8,418 nucleotides of DNA, taken from contig JBKHHW010000135.1 in assembly GCA_046538945.1 (NCBI GenBank), positions 1-8,418 on the forward strand. Reading direction: 5' to 3'. The notes under the pieces were generated by a model, which worked only from the letters and a program-made list of their open reading frames with translations, did not search any database and had not been told where the DNA came from. The position numbers and the translations under genes were made by a program. This stretch comes from JAEZKC01 sp046538945 (GTDB lineage Bacteria; Fibrobacterota; Chitinivibrionia; Chitinivibrionales; Chitinispirillaceae). The first letter of the stretch is position 1. The number at the start of each line of letters is the position of its first letter. Below, one piece after another: positions 1 to 6,865 of this stretch.

Positions 1-236
1 CACTTTCCCGTAGGTGGAGAGTCAGGGAGAAATGTGTTTTGTTTTAAAGATCAGCATTCATGCGGACCTGTCACACCGAGAGATGGGAGTTAACATCCCG
101 AATTCAAAAAAACCTTTCCATTTACCCGAACTTTTTCGTAATAGAGCGATTTAGACAGAAATGAGTACATTCTGCTGCAATCATGAGCTATATTGCAGCA
201 TCGGAATACAGATAAATTTTGCAAGAAAGCAGATTG
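1..236. other. Leader upstream of the helicase gene; no supported gene
   Basis: No convincing gene or sigma-70 promoter is visible. A 30-codon frame is open from the left edge and stops at TAA 91-93, which could be the tail of a gene outside the window, but it has no recognisable content. An A-rich run at 105-111 and a T-rich stretch at 131-136 could belong to a promoter region, without a good -35/-10 pair. The notable element is the inverted repeat at 173-200, listed separately. Confidence 0.5.
173..200 (+). promoter_or_regulatory. Perfect 9-bp inverted repeat upstream of the helicase start
   Basis: TGCTGCAAT at 173-181 and its exact reverse complement ATTGCAGCA at 192-200 enclose a 10-nt spacer. 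In RNA this would be a 9-bp hairpin ending 36 nt before the ATG at 237. No U-run follows, so it is not a standard terminator. DEAD-box helicase genes of the DeaD/CsdA type are known in other bacteria to be controlled through structured 5' leaders, so a leader hairpin is plausible. A DNA operator for a dimeric regulator would look the same. The repeat itself is seen directly; its role is inferred. Confidence 0.5.
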
Positions 237-1916
237 ATGGAAAAGTTCAAAGCATTGGGGCTTACCGAAAAGACCCTCCGGGCTGTCGACAGCAGGGGAT
301 TTGAAGAGCCCACAGAAATTCAGTCCCTGGTAATACCATTTTTACTCAACGATCAAAAAACCGATCTCATCGCCCAGGCCCAGACCGGTACAGGCAAAAC
401 TGCCGCATTTGCTCTGCCGCTCATAGAACTGGTGGACCCTTCGGCTAAAGACGTGCAGGCCATAGTTCTTGCACCCACCCGTGAACTTGTGCTTCAGGTT
501 TGTGAGGAGATCAATTCTCTTAAAGGTAACCGCAGTATAGTTGTTGCTCCCATTTACGGTGGTCAGGCCATTGGTCTTCAGCTTTCGAAGCTGAGAAAAG
601 GGGTGACAGTAGTGGTGGGCACCCCCGGACGAGTGATCGATCACATAGAACGCGGTACTCTGAAACTGGATCAGGTACGCTACTGTGTTCTGGACGAGGG
701 TGACGAGATGCTCAATATGGGTTTTGTGGATGAAATTGAAAAAATCCTCTCCAACACTCCAGATACCCGGCGTACGCTGCTCTTTTCAGCCACCATGCCG
801 GACCGGATAAAAAAGCTCGCCAGCAGGTATATGAAGGATGTCGAGCACATCAAAACCAAAACGGCCCTTACCACCGGACTTACAGATCAGATTTATTTCG
901 AAGTTGCTCCTCACGACAGGTTCGAAGCACTCTGCAGAATCGTGGATATGGAGAACGAATTCTACGGCATCGTTTTCTGCAGAATGAAGACCGAAGTGGA
1001 TGAACTGGTGACCCACCTCATCGACCGGGGATATGCCGCGGATGGGCTCCATGGGGATGTTTCCCAGGCGCAAAGAGAACAGATTCTGGGGAAATTCCGC
1101 AGAAAGCAGATCTCGATGCTGGTTGCCACCGATGTTGCGGCCCGTGGAATCGACGTGAACAACCTCACTCACGTCATCAACTACGGACTGCCTCAGGATG
1201 CCGAAAGCTACGTTCACCGAATCGGCCGTACGGGCAGGGCGGGAAACCAGGGGACAGCGATCACCTTCATAACACCACGTGAATTCAGCCGTCTGGGATT
1301 CATCAAAAGGACTGTGAACGCCTCTATACGCAAAAAAGAGATTCCTGAGGTATCCCAGATTCTGGATCAGAAAATGCAGCGCATTACCGATGAGATACTG
1401 AGGGCAGGGGAGAGTGCGTCGGGGACCATGTTCGATGCATGGGCCCAGGAGTTGCTCTCATCGAGCGAAGACACTCACCAGCTCGTGGCATCGATACTGA
1501 AGAATTCCTACGGCCGACTGCTTGATAAGAGCAATTACCGTCAGCTCACACCTGTCATCCGCAAGAAGGAACGGCGCTTTGAAACATCTGAAAGACGTGC
1601 GGATCAGAAGGGTAAAACCCGGCTCTTTATCGCCATTGGTAAAGATAACAACGCCACCAAAAAGCTGCTGGTTGATTTTATCGTGAATGAAGCGGGAATT
1701 GCCCAGCACCTCATCGAAGAGATTGAAATCTACGACAGATTCTCCTTTGTGACAGTTCCGTTCGCTGAAGCGGAAGTGATACTTGCGAAATTCAAAAACC
1801 GCAAAGGAAAGCAGTCTGTCATCTCCAAAGCCAAGCCCATGGGCTCGACAGGAAAGTCGGGAAAACGGTTCGGCGGGGAAGGTGCGCGGGGGAGGCTTTC
1901 CAAAAAGCGCCGTTGA
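237..1916 (+). CDS. DEAD-box ATP-dependent RNA helicase with DbpA-type RNA-binding domain
   Basis: This is a cytoplasmic RNA-remodelling ATPase that unwinds short duplexes, probably in ribosome assembly, mRNA turnover or cold adaptation. Numbering from ATG 237 (559 aa), the motifs run: Q motif GFEEPTEIQ (21-29), motif I AQTGTGKT (48-55), PTREL (80-84), TPGR (129-132), motif II DEGD (153-156), SAT (184-186), ATDVAARGID (297-306) and HRIGRTGRAG (327-336). A linker follows, then a DbpA-type RRM-like domain (about 462-521) and a Lys/Arg/Gly-rich basic tail. This resembles the DeaD/CsdA-DbpA group, but the length and linker do not let me choose a symbol. Motif II has Gly where Ala is canonical. 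An in-frame TTG at 219 would add six residues without a Shine-Dalgarno; ATG 237 has a weak purine tract (AAGAAAG). The stop abuts the stop of the opposing gene. Confidence 0.95.
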   Translation: MEKFKALGLTEKTLRAVDSRGFEEPTEIQSLVIPFLLNDQKTDLIAQAQTGTGKTAAFALPLIELVDPSAKDVQAIVLAPTRELVLQVCEEINSLKGNRSIVVAPIYGGQAIGLQLSKLRKGVTVVVGTPGRVIDHIERGTLKLDQVRYCVLDEGDEMLNMGFVDEIEKILSNTPDTRRTLLFSATMPDRIKKLASRYMKDVEHIKTKTALTTGLTDQIYFEVAPHDRFEALCRIVDMENEFYGIVFCRMKTEVDELVTHLIDRGYAADGLHGDVSQAQREQILGKFRRKQISMLVATDVAARGIDVNNLTHVINYGLPQDAESYVHRIGRTGRAGNQGTAITFITPREFSRLGFIKRTVNASIRKKEIPEVSQILDQKMQRITDEILRAGESASGTMFDAWAQELLSSSEDTHQLVASILKNSYGRLLDKSNYRQLTPVIRKKERRFETSERRADQKGKTRLFIAIGKDNNATKKLLVDFIVNEAGIAQHLIEEIEIYDRFSFVTVPFAEAEVILAKFKNRKGKQSVISKAKPMGSTGKSGKRFGGEGARGRLSKKRR

Positions 1917-3290
1917 TCAGTAGAAAAGGTCCAAATAGGCATGGAGCGTGGGTTCCCAGGTATATGCTCCATACCTGCCTCTTCTTCCGTACACCAGATC
2001 CAGGCATGCGCTTTGCCGTATTACCGGAACCACCAGTCTTGCCCCCGCACCGATTCCGATACCGCTCTGAAACGGTCCCTTAAACAGGAATACATCATAG
2101 GGACCCTGGTGAAGTTTTGCGTAGTCTGCAATGAGTGTCCCGTCAATACGGTAGGTGATCTCGTTCACATCGCTGTATACAAGATTGAGCAGAGGTACCG
2201 GCAGGGGAGGGGATGTCCAGAGCGGTTTGTGGTATTTGGCCGAAAAAAGAATGGCACTGTTGGCGATGAAAGGCCAGCCCAACGCTTTTCTGTTATAGCC
2301 CCGAACTTGTCCCTCGCCTCCGTAAAGAAGTCTGTGGTTGCTTCCCGCATCTGTGTTGCGTGCTACAAGAGACATCCGGATGGAGAGCTTGTCATCAAAG
2401 AAAAGCGGAAGGTAGTAACGGAAGTCTGTACTGAACTGCACATAGCGGTTGCTGATACCGCTGTAGAGGTAATTTGTCCGCAGTTCGGTATGCAGAAACC
2501 ATCCTTTCGCCGGGTCAAACCTGGAAGAACGGAAATCATTCACCATGCTGAGCATACTGTAGGCTTCGTAATAATGAGTCGTATCCATCACGTGAATTTC
2601 TGCAGATTCGGAATTTATTCTGATGGAATCAGTTATATTGCGGCGATAGGTCGGTACGATGCTTAAAGACAAGCGGGAACCTTTTCCGATTTTTCTCCCG
2701 GCAGTCACTCGGCTGGCCAGATCAAGGTAGTCCATCGGGAGTGCGTCATCGGGAAAGCCGGCTATGTGCACCCCGGAGCTGACATAATAGGGACTCGGCA
2801 AGAGCGGTTTGTACCAGGCGAACCCAAGCGACCGGTGATCCCAGAAGCTCAATGATGTGGTGAACTCCTCCAGGCGCCCCCTGAAATTATTAAGAGATGC
2901 ACTGACCCGTACTCTCCACCAGAAGTCTTTACTTCCGTATTTGTAGGAATAATGCTCGCCTCCGTAATAAAGCGACAGCCGCACCGCCTCTTCAAGAACC
3001 ACATACACGTAGGCCCCGTCTTCACGCAGACGGTGGAAGATGTTCACACTGTTGTAGAGCTGGGTTCTGAGCAGGTTGTTTCTGGTGATGCGCAGCTGGG
3101 CGGTGTCGAGTACGGCTCCGGAATCAAAAGTGAAAAACTGATCGAGTACTTCTGGATGGGTGGTTCTGTTGCCGTAGATCTCCACGGCTTTTATCCGGGC
3201 TTCTTCGGCTCTACCGGAAACCTCCGAAGCGTGCAAACCGCAGACCAGTACCGACAAAAGAACGAGGGAGAACGATTGTTTGAAAACCAC
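1917..3290 (-). CDS. Short Omp85/BamA-superfamily outer-membrane protein with one POTRA domain
   Basis: Predicted outer-membrane beta-barrel of 457 aa. From the GTG at 3290 (complement) it begins with a signal peptide, VVFKQSFSLVLLSVLVCGLHA (1-21). One POTRA domain follows (about 33-107, with VEIYGNRTTHPEVLD and LLRTQLYNSVNIF in family positions). The barrel (about 108-457) is rich in alternating aromatic strands and ends in LDLFY, a typical C-terminal aromatic. VRGY at 329-332 matches the conserved lid-loop (L6) motif of Omp85 proteins. BamA has five POTRAs and TamA three, so this is neither; it is closer in plan to single-POTRA members such as the PlpD barrel, without the patatin part. The frame stays open upstream to a GTG at 3443, but that stretch is rnpB, so I trimmed it. 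The likely Shine-Dalgarno AGGA (3304-3307) lies 13 nt from GTG, longer than ideal. Substrate unknown. Confidence 0.85.
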   Translation of the reverse strand: MVFKQSFSLVLLSVLVCGLHASEVSGRAEEARIKAVEIYGNRTTHPEVLDQFFTFDSGAVLDTAQLRITRNNLLRTQLYNSVNIFHRLREDGAYVYVVLEEAVRLSLYYGGEHYSYKYGSKDFWWRVRVSASLNNFRGRLEEFTTSLSFWDHRSLGFAWYKPLLPSPYYVSSGVHIAGFPDDALPMDYLDLASRVTAGRKIGKGSRLSLSIVPTYRRNITDSIRINSESAEIHVMDTTHYYEAYSMLSMVNDFRSSRFDPAKGWFLHTELRTNYLYSGISNRYVQFSTDFRYYLPLFFDDKLSIRMSLVARNTDAGSNHRLLYGGEGQVRGYNRKALGWPFIANSAILFSAKYHKPLWTSPPLPVPLLNLVYSDVNEITYRIDGTLIADYAKLHQGPYDVFLFKGPFQSGIGIGAGARLVVPVIRQSACLDLVYGRRGRYGAYTWEPTLHAYLDLFY

Positions 3291-3300
3291 GATAGAGATC

Positions 3301-3310
3301 TTTTCCTGAA
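3301..3310 (-). repeat. Outer inverted repeat of rnpB, 3' arm, overlapping the outer-membrane gene's Shine-Dalgarno
   Basis: On the minus strand this reads TTCAGGAAAA, an exact reverse complement of the minus-strand TTTTCCTGAA at 3719-3728. It contains the AGGA that is the only plausible Shine-Dalgarno for the gene starting at 3290. The arm lies 10 nt outside the P1 helix of rnpB. Pairing with the other arm in a read-through transcript would hide the ribosome-binding site. Confidence 0.5.
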
Positions 3311-3319
3311 TAAAAAATG

Positions 3320-3716
3320 AACGGAGAATCTGTAAGCCGGGTTCTGTCTTTCCCGAAATAAATCGAGAGAGGCAGCCATTTATCTGGCCCCGCCTATGCG
3401 GGGCATTGAGCGACCCACCCGAGGAGAAATGAAAGCGGACCACCTCCTCCTTCTTGCGAAGGATTCTCCCCCTACTTGGTCTTGCACCGGATAGGGTTTA
3501 CCTGCTCTCCCACTATCGGGAGACGGTGGGCTCTTACCCCACCCTTTCACATCTCACCCCGTCCCGATAAAGTATAACATTATCGGCAAAGAGCGGACTT
3601 CTCTCTGCGGCACTTTCCGTACCCTTGCGGGCCCCCCTGTAACGGGGTATCCTGTCCTGAGGTGCCCGGACTTTCCTCTCCGGTATTTGCCGGAGCGGCT
3701 GCCCGATTCTCCGTCC
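3320..3716 (-). ncRNA. rnpB: RNase P RNA, bacterial class A
   Basis: Catalytic RNA of RNase P, which removes 5' leaders from tRNA precursors. On the minus strand it shows, in order: 5' P1 strand ACGGAGAATC (3714-3705); P3 stem CTCCGG/CCGGAG (3695-3678); conserved GAGGAAAGTCCGGGC (3678-3664); P12 hairpin CCGATAA/TTATCGG (3586-3564); GTGAAAGGGTGGGGTAAGAG; the conserved core with GGTAAACC and GTGCAAGACCAAGTAGGGG (3502-3469); GGTGG (3444-3440), in the P15 loop position that binds the tRNA CCA end; a P18-like GC stem GCCCCGC/GCGGGGC (3404-3387); GACAGAACCCGGCTTA (3348-3333); and the 3' P1 strand GATTCTCCGT (3330-3321). The ten-base P1 pairing is perfect. Length is about 395 nt, normal for the class. 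Exact ends are uncertain by several bases. A T6 run (3317-3312) follows, but no local terminator hairpin is visible. I could not assign a good promoter. Confidence 0.97.
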
Positions 3717-3718
3717 TG

Positions 3719-3728
3719 TTCAGGAAAA
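3719..3728 (-). repeat. Outer inverted repeat of rnpB, 5' arm
   Basis: The minus strand reads TTTTCCTGAA, which pairs perfectly with TTCAGGAAAA at 3310-3301. It lies 4 nt outside the 5' strand of P1. It matters only if transcription of rnpB starts upstream of position 3728; in that case the precursor could form an additional long-range stem outside P1. Confidence 0.5.
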
Positions 3729-3801
3729 ATAATCATTGCCTTTGAAATATTCGACTTCAGGCATGATAAATTGGGTAATCAATTTCACTTTTTCATTACT
3801 G

Positions 3802-3830
3802 TTGGCAACCGTTCAGGCGTATGCTATAAT
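3802..3830 (+). promoter_or_regulatory. Sigma-70 promoter for the hybrid histidine kinase
   Basis: The -35 box TTGGCA (3802-3807, five of six consensus bases) is followed by a 17-bp spacer and the perfect -10 box TATAAT (3825-3830). A TG at 3822-3823 gives an extended -10. Transcription would start near 3837, leaving a leader of about 63 nt before the ATG at 3900. This is the strongest promoter match in the window and it points away from rnpB. Confidence 0.85.
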
Positions 3831-3899
3831 AGTAAGTCAGTTGGTTTTCTCATGTAGTTCAGTTTAGGACGAATCAGCCCGAATACTGGGATCTTTATT

Positions 3900-6449
3900 A
3901 TGATAAGTGACTCCGCTAAAATCAGGAATATTCTGTTCAAAGATCTTCAACCCTATATAAACTGCATTGCCGATCCCATGGTAGTCAAAGATATCCAGCA
4001 CCGGTGGGTGATGGTAAATGATGCATTCTGTTCCTTCACCGGATATCCCAAAGAGAAGTTGCTGGGAAAAACGGATCATGACTTTTTTCCTCTGAACCAG
4101 GCGGACTGGTTTCACGCAAGTGACAGGGAAGTATTCGCTAGCGGTGCCGAGGTGGGATCAGAAGAGGTGATCACTGATGCCTCGGGTGTAACCCATACGA
4201 TTTATACTAAAAAAAGACTGTTTGTCGATCAGGACAAGGAAAAATTCGTTGTCTGTATCATTTTCGACATAACTGAGAGAAAAAAATGGGAAAAAAAGGT
4301 TTCCGAGCATAATCTTGAGCTGGAAAAACGGGTCGAGGAGCGGACTGCGGAACTTGCTCTGGCCAACAAACAGCTCAAAGAGGATATTCACTACCGGAAA
4401 AATGTCGAAAAAGCCCTACGGTTGAGCGAGTCACGGCTTGAGGCGCTGCTGGAGCTGAATCAGCAGAGGTTTGATTCAGAACATGATATGATCATGTTTG
4501 CGGTTGAGGAGGCGGTGAAGCTGACCGAGAGCCGTGTGGGCTATGTAGCCTTCGTTGATGAGGAGAGTGGAACGATTGAACTGTACGAAGGCACTGGACC
4601 GGATTATCTCAGCAGTATCACGACAGCATATAAGAAAAAAATGGAAATCAATAATGCCGGATTGTGGGGTGATGCGTGCAGATCCAAAAAGGCAATATTT
4701 TGCAATGAGTGCGAAGACAATCCCTTCATGGTCGATTTTTCCAGGACGTTTGTTAAAATTTCCAGACATATGCATGTTCCTATTCTCGATGACGGTAAAG
4801 TTGTCATTATGGCCGGTGTGGCCAACAAGGAACACTTTTATGACGAGTCGGATGCCCGCCAGCTTACGCTTCTCATGGACGGGCTTTGGAAAAATCTCCA
4901 GAAAAGACGGGCCGAAGAGGCTCTGTACCGTGAAAAGGAGCTTCTGTCGATCACAATGCGAAGCATCGGTGAGGGGATGATTTCTACCGATACTGAAGGT
5001 AATATTGTTCTGTTCAATGAAACCGCTGAAAAACTCACCGGCTATGTTGCTCCGGAGGCAATCGGGAAGCCAGTCAGTGAAATCTACTGCATCAGAGACG
5101 AACGCTACAAAACCTCTCTTTCCAAATCTGTTTATAAGGTGCTGGCTGGAGAGGAGGATGCCTCCGTTGAATTTCCGGCTGTTCTTGTTTCCAGAACCGG
5201 AAGAGAGTACATCGTTAATCACAGTATCGCGAAAATCCGCGATTCGGAAGGAATCGTACTGGGTGCGGTTGTGATTTTTATGGATATCACTGAAAAGAGA
5301 AAAATTGAAGAACGGCTAACAAATACCGAGAAACTTAAATCGCTGGGTGTTCTTGCCGGGGGAATCGCTCACGATTTCAACAATCTGCTGACTGGAATTT
5401 TCGGGAATATTGAAATCGCCAAGGTCAAAGCCGAAAACGGCCGGGGAAAAGAGGTGGTTTCCACTCTGAAAGATACTCTGGGAGTGCTTGACAGAGCCCG
5501 CGGTCTTACTCAACAGCTTCTCACGTTCTCCAAAGGCGGCACACCCGTTGTGTCAACGGCCTCCGTTGAAGATATTCTTCTGAACAGCGCCCGTTTCGTG
5601 CTCAGCGGCTCGAAGGTAACCTATTCTGTTCATGCTGATGAAAATCTTAAACTATGCCGGGTGGATCAGAACCAGATAGGACAGGTGTTTGATAACATAT
5701 TGATCAATGCCAAACAGGCCATGGATTCGGGCGGGACTATAGAAATACGAGCTGAAAACGTGACCGTCACCGATCGGGATTCCTCGGCAATAGAAACGGG
5801 TAATTACGTGCGTGTCAGCATTAGCGATCAGGGCCCCGGAATCGCAGGGGATTTCATTCCCCGCATTTTTGATCCGTTCTTTACGACAAAGAGGTCCGGT
5901 ACAGGCCTGGGACTGGCTATCGCGTATTCGATAATAGTCAAACACAATGGTTATATAGATGTCAAGTCAGCCGAGGGGCAGGGGACCACTTTCCTTATTC
6001 ACCTTCCAGCTGCCGCCGGTGCCAAAATCAAATGTAGAAAATCTTCAGTCCACGCTTCATCAAAACAGCGTAATGGAAAAATTCTTCTTCTCGATGATGA
6101 GGAGTTCATCCGCCGCACGGCGAAGATGATTCTTTCCAGATTCGGCTACGAAGTCACTCTGGCTTCAAGCGGGGAAGAAGTGCTGGATATCTTCAGAAAA
6201 ACAGGCGGAGATCCCTCTTTTGAACTGCTGATTCTTGATCTTTCCATTGCAGGCGGCATGGGGGGAAGAGAAACTCTTGCAAAGCTTCTTGAAATCAACC
6301 CTGAAGTGAAGGCAGTCGCCTCAAGCGGTTACTTCAATGATCCTGTCATGGCATTTCCCGATCGGTACGGGTTCAGGGATGTTCTGCGCAAGCCCTACAC
6401 CATTTCGGAGCTGGAGCGGGTACTTGAAAGGGTGATTTCTTCATCCTGA
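3900..6449 (+). CDS. Cytoplasmic hybrid sensor histidine kinase (PAS-GAF-PAS-HisKA-HATPase-REC)
   Basis: Signal-sensing kinase of 849 aa with no transmembrane segment. Domain order: PAS (about 10-128, ending DITERK); coiled coil (about 128-185, EELEKRVEERTAEL type); GAF (about 185-335, with NKEHFYDESDARQLTLLMDG near its end); second PAS (about 345-468, ending MDITEKRK); HisKA with phosphoacceptor His491 in GGIAHDFNNLL; HATPase with N box (Asn599, Asn603), DQGPG (643-647), FDPFF (657-661) and GTGLGL (667-672); and a C-terminal receiver with acidic pocket Asp732/Asp733, phosphoacceptor Asp780 and Lys831. All catalytic residues are present, so it should be active. The receiver has no output domain and no regulator gene lies beside it, so a phosphotransfer protein or response regulator elsewhere is expected. 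The GAF contains CNEC (268-271). The Shine-Dalgarno (GGGA, 10 nt upstream of ATG) is weak. Ligand unknown. Confidence 0.95.
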   Translation: MISDSAKIRNILFKDLQPYINCIADPMVVKDIQHRWVMVNDAFCSFTGYPKEKLLGKTDHDFFPLNQADWFHASDREVFASGAEVGSEEVITDASGVTHTIYTKKRLFVDQDKEKFVVCIIFDITERKKWEKKVSEHNLELEKRVEERTAELALANKQLKEDIHYRKNVEKALRLSESRLEALLELNQQRFDSEHDMIMFAVEEAVKLTESRVGYVAFVDEESGTIELYEGTGPDYLSSITTAYKKKMEINNAGLWGDACRSKKAIFCNECEDNPFMVDFSRTFVKISRHMHVPILDDGKVVIMAGVANKEHFYDESDARQLTLLMDGLWKNLQKRRAEEALYREKELLSITMRSIGEGMISTDTEGNIVLFNETAEKLTGYVAPEAIGKPVSEIYCIRDERYKTSLSKSVYKVLAGEEDASVEFPAVLVSRTGREYIVNHSIAKIRDSEGIVLGAVVIFMDITEKRKIEERLTNTEKLKSLGVLAGGIAHDFNNLLTGIFGNIEIAKVKAENGRGKEVVSTLKDTLGVLDRARGLTQQLLTFSKGGTPVVSTASVEDILLNSARFVLSGSKVTYSVHADENLKLCRVDQNQIGQVFDNILINAKQAMDSGGTIEIRAENVTVTDRDSSAIETGNYVRVSISDQGPGIAGDFIPRIFDPFFTTKRSGTGLGLAIAYSIIVKHNGYIDVKSAEGQGTTFLIHLPAAAGAKIKCRKSSVHASSKQRNGKILLLDDEEFIRRTAKMILSRFGYEVTLASSGEEVLDIFRKTGGDPSFELLILDLSIAGGMGGRETLAKLLEINPEVKAVASSGYFNDPVMAFPDRYGFRDVLRKPYTISELERVLERVISSS

Positions 6450-6467
6450 GCAGATTTCTTTTCTGCT
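6449..6467 (+). terminator. Weak hairpin at the kinase stop codon, possible terminator
   Basis: AGCAGA (6449-6454) pairs with TCTGCT (6462-6467) around a TTTCTTT loop, and three T residues follow. The stem has only 6 bp and the U-tract is short, so termination here would be inefficient. The first base of the hairpin is the last base of the stop codon. Confidence 0.3.
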
Positions 6468-6865
6468 TTGCCCATGTCATATTTACATGTTAAAACGGAA
6501 ACGAAATCGTGCGTATCAATTCTTTTCTACTCTGGATGATGAAAAGCTGGAAAAAGCTCTTGAACGCAGGTCGAGGTCCTGGGCTTAGGGAAGAATCGAA
6601 ATTTTGCGGTGATGTGACCGAAGTCACCTGCCCTTTAGTTTTTCACCTTGGTACACTGCTGTAAAAGGCTCCATTTTTTGGGCCTTCCCCTCTCTCCTGT
6701 GCGATAATCTCATCTCCTAAATTAACAACTAAACCACATTTCATCAGACGACCTTATCACATTTTCTTCCGCTCACCAGAGCGGTTTTCCCGCCACCTCT
6801 CGTCTTATAACCAGAAGCGCATCAATAGTGCTTGAGGCAGTAATCACAAAAAAAGGAGTGAGGTT
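6450..6865. other. 416-bp gap with hairpins and two doubtful small frames
   Basis: No established gene is visible. Two 33-codon frames read like protein but lack support. One is 6487-6588 (+), beginning MLKRKRNRAY and containing LDDEKLEKALERR, with no Shine-Dalgarno. The other is 6744-6643 (-), beginning MKCGLVVNLGDEII, with AAGG 7 nt upstream. A bulged hairpin at 6665-6686 pairs AAGGCTCC with GGGCCTT around a T-rich loop and has no U-tract on the plus strand. A CRP/FNR-like palindrome lies at 6613-6628. The stretch may contain remnants of a decayed gene or element; I cannot identify one. No convincing promoter for the downstream operon is seen, although TATAAC near 6806 is a possible -10. 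Confidence 0.35.
6613..6628. promoter_or_regulatory. CRP/FNR-like palindrome
   Basis: TGTGA-N6-TCACC matches the CRP consensus TGTGA-N6-TCACA at nine of ten half-site positions. The inner bases also form GTGAC-CGAA-GTCAC, a 5-bp hairpin with a four-base loop, so it could instead act as RNA. It lies about 240 bp before the next start codon, too far for a simple class II activator site unless a promoter lies in between. No CRP-family gene is in the window. Confidence 0.3.

Noticed and set aside
1..93. Plus-strand frame open from the left edge to TAA 91-93
   Set aside because: Thirty codons without recognisable motif or terminator after it; could be chance. Needs the sequence to the left of the window.
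81..100. Small imperfect palindrome around GTTAAC (GGGA...TCCC)
   Set aside because: Only four paired bases with an off-centre core; within chance expectation.
1941..2666. 241-codon plus-strand open frame inside the outer-membrane gene
   Set aside because: It lies opposite a gene with a signal peptide, POTRA and barrel motifs, has no recognisable domain and no ribosome-binding site; it is an antisense shadow.
3219..3239. Possible lipobox (SVLVC) in the outer-membrane protein signal peptide
   Set aside because: The -1 residue is Val rather than Gly/Ala/Ser, and a signal peptidase I site after LHA fits a barrel protein better.
3724..3800. Promoter for rnpB on the minus strand
   Set aside because: GATTAT (3735-3730) and TATCAT-like hexamers exist, but none has a fitting -35 at proper spacing, so I did not assign one.
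3719..3818. Three copies of TTCAGG (3719, 3756, 3812) in the rnpB-kinase intergenic region
   Set aside because: A six-base word with irregular spacing; too short to claim an operator. Only the copy that pairs with 3301-3310 has independent support.
4476..5222. 248-codon minus-strand open frame inside the kinase gene
   Set aside because: It is antisense to the GAF-PAS region, whose plus-strand reading is unambiguous. No domain or start signal supports it.
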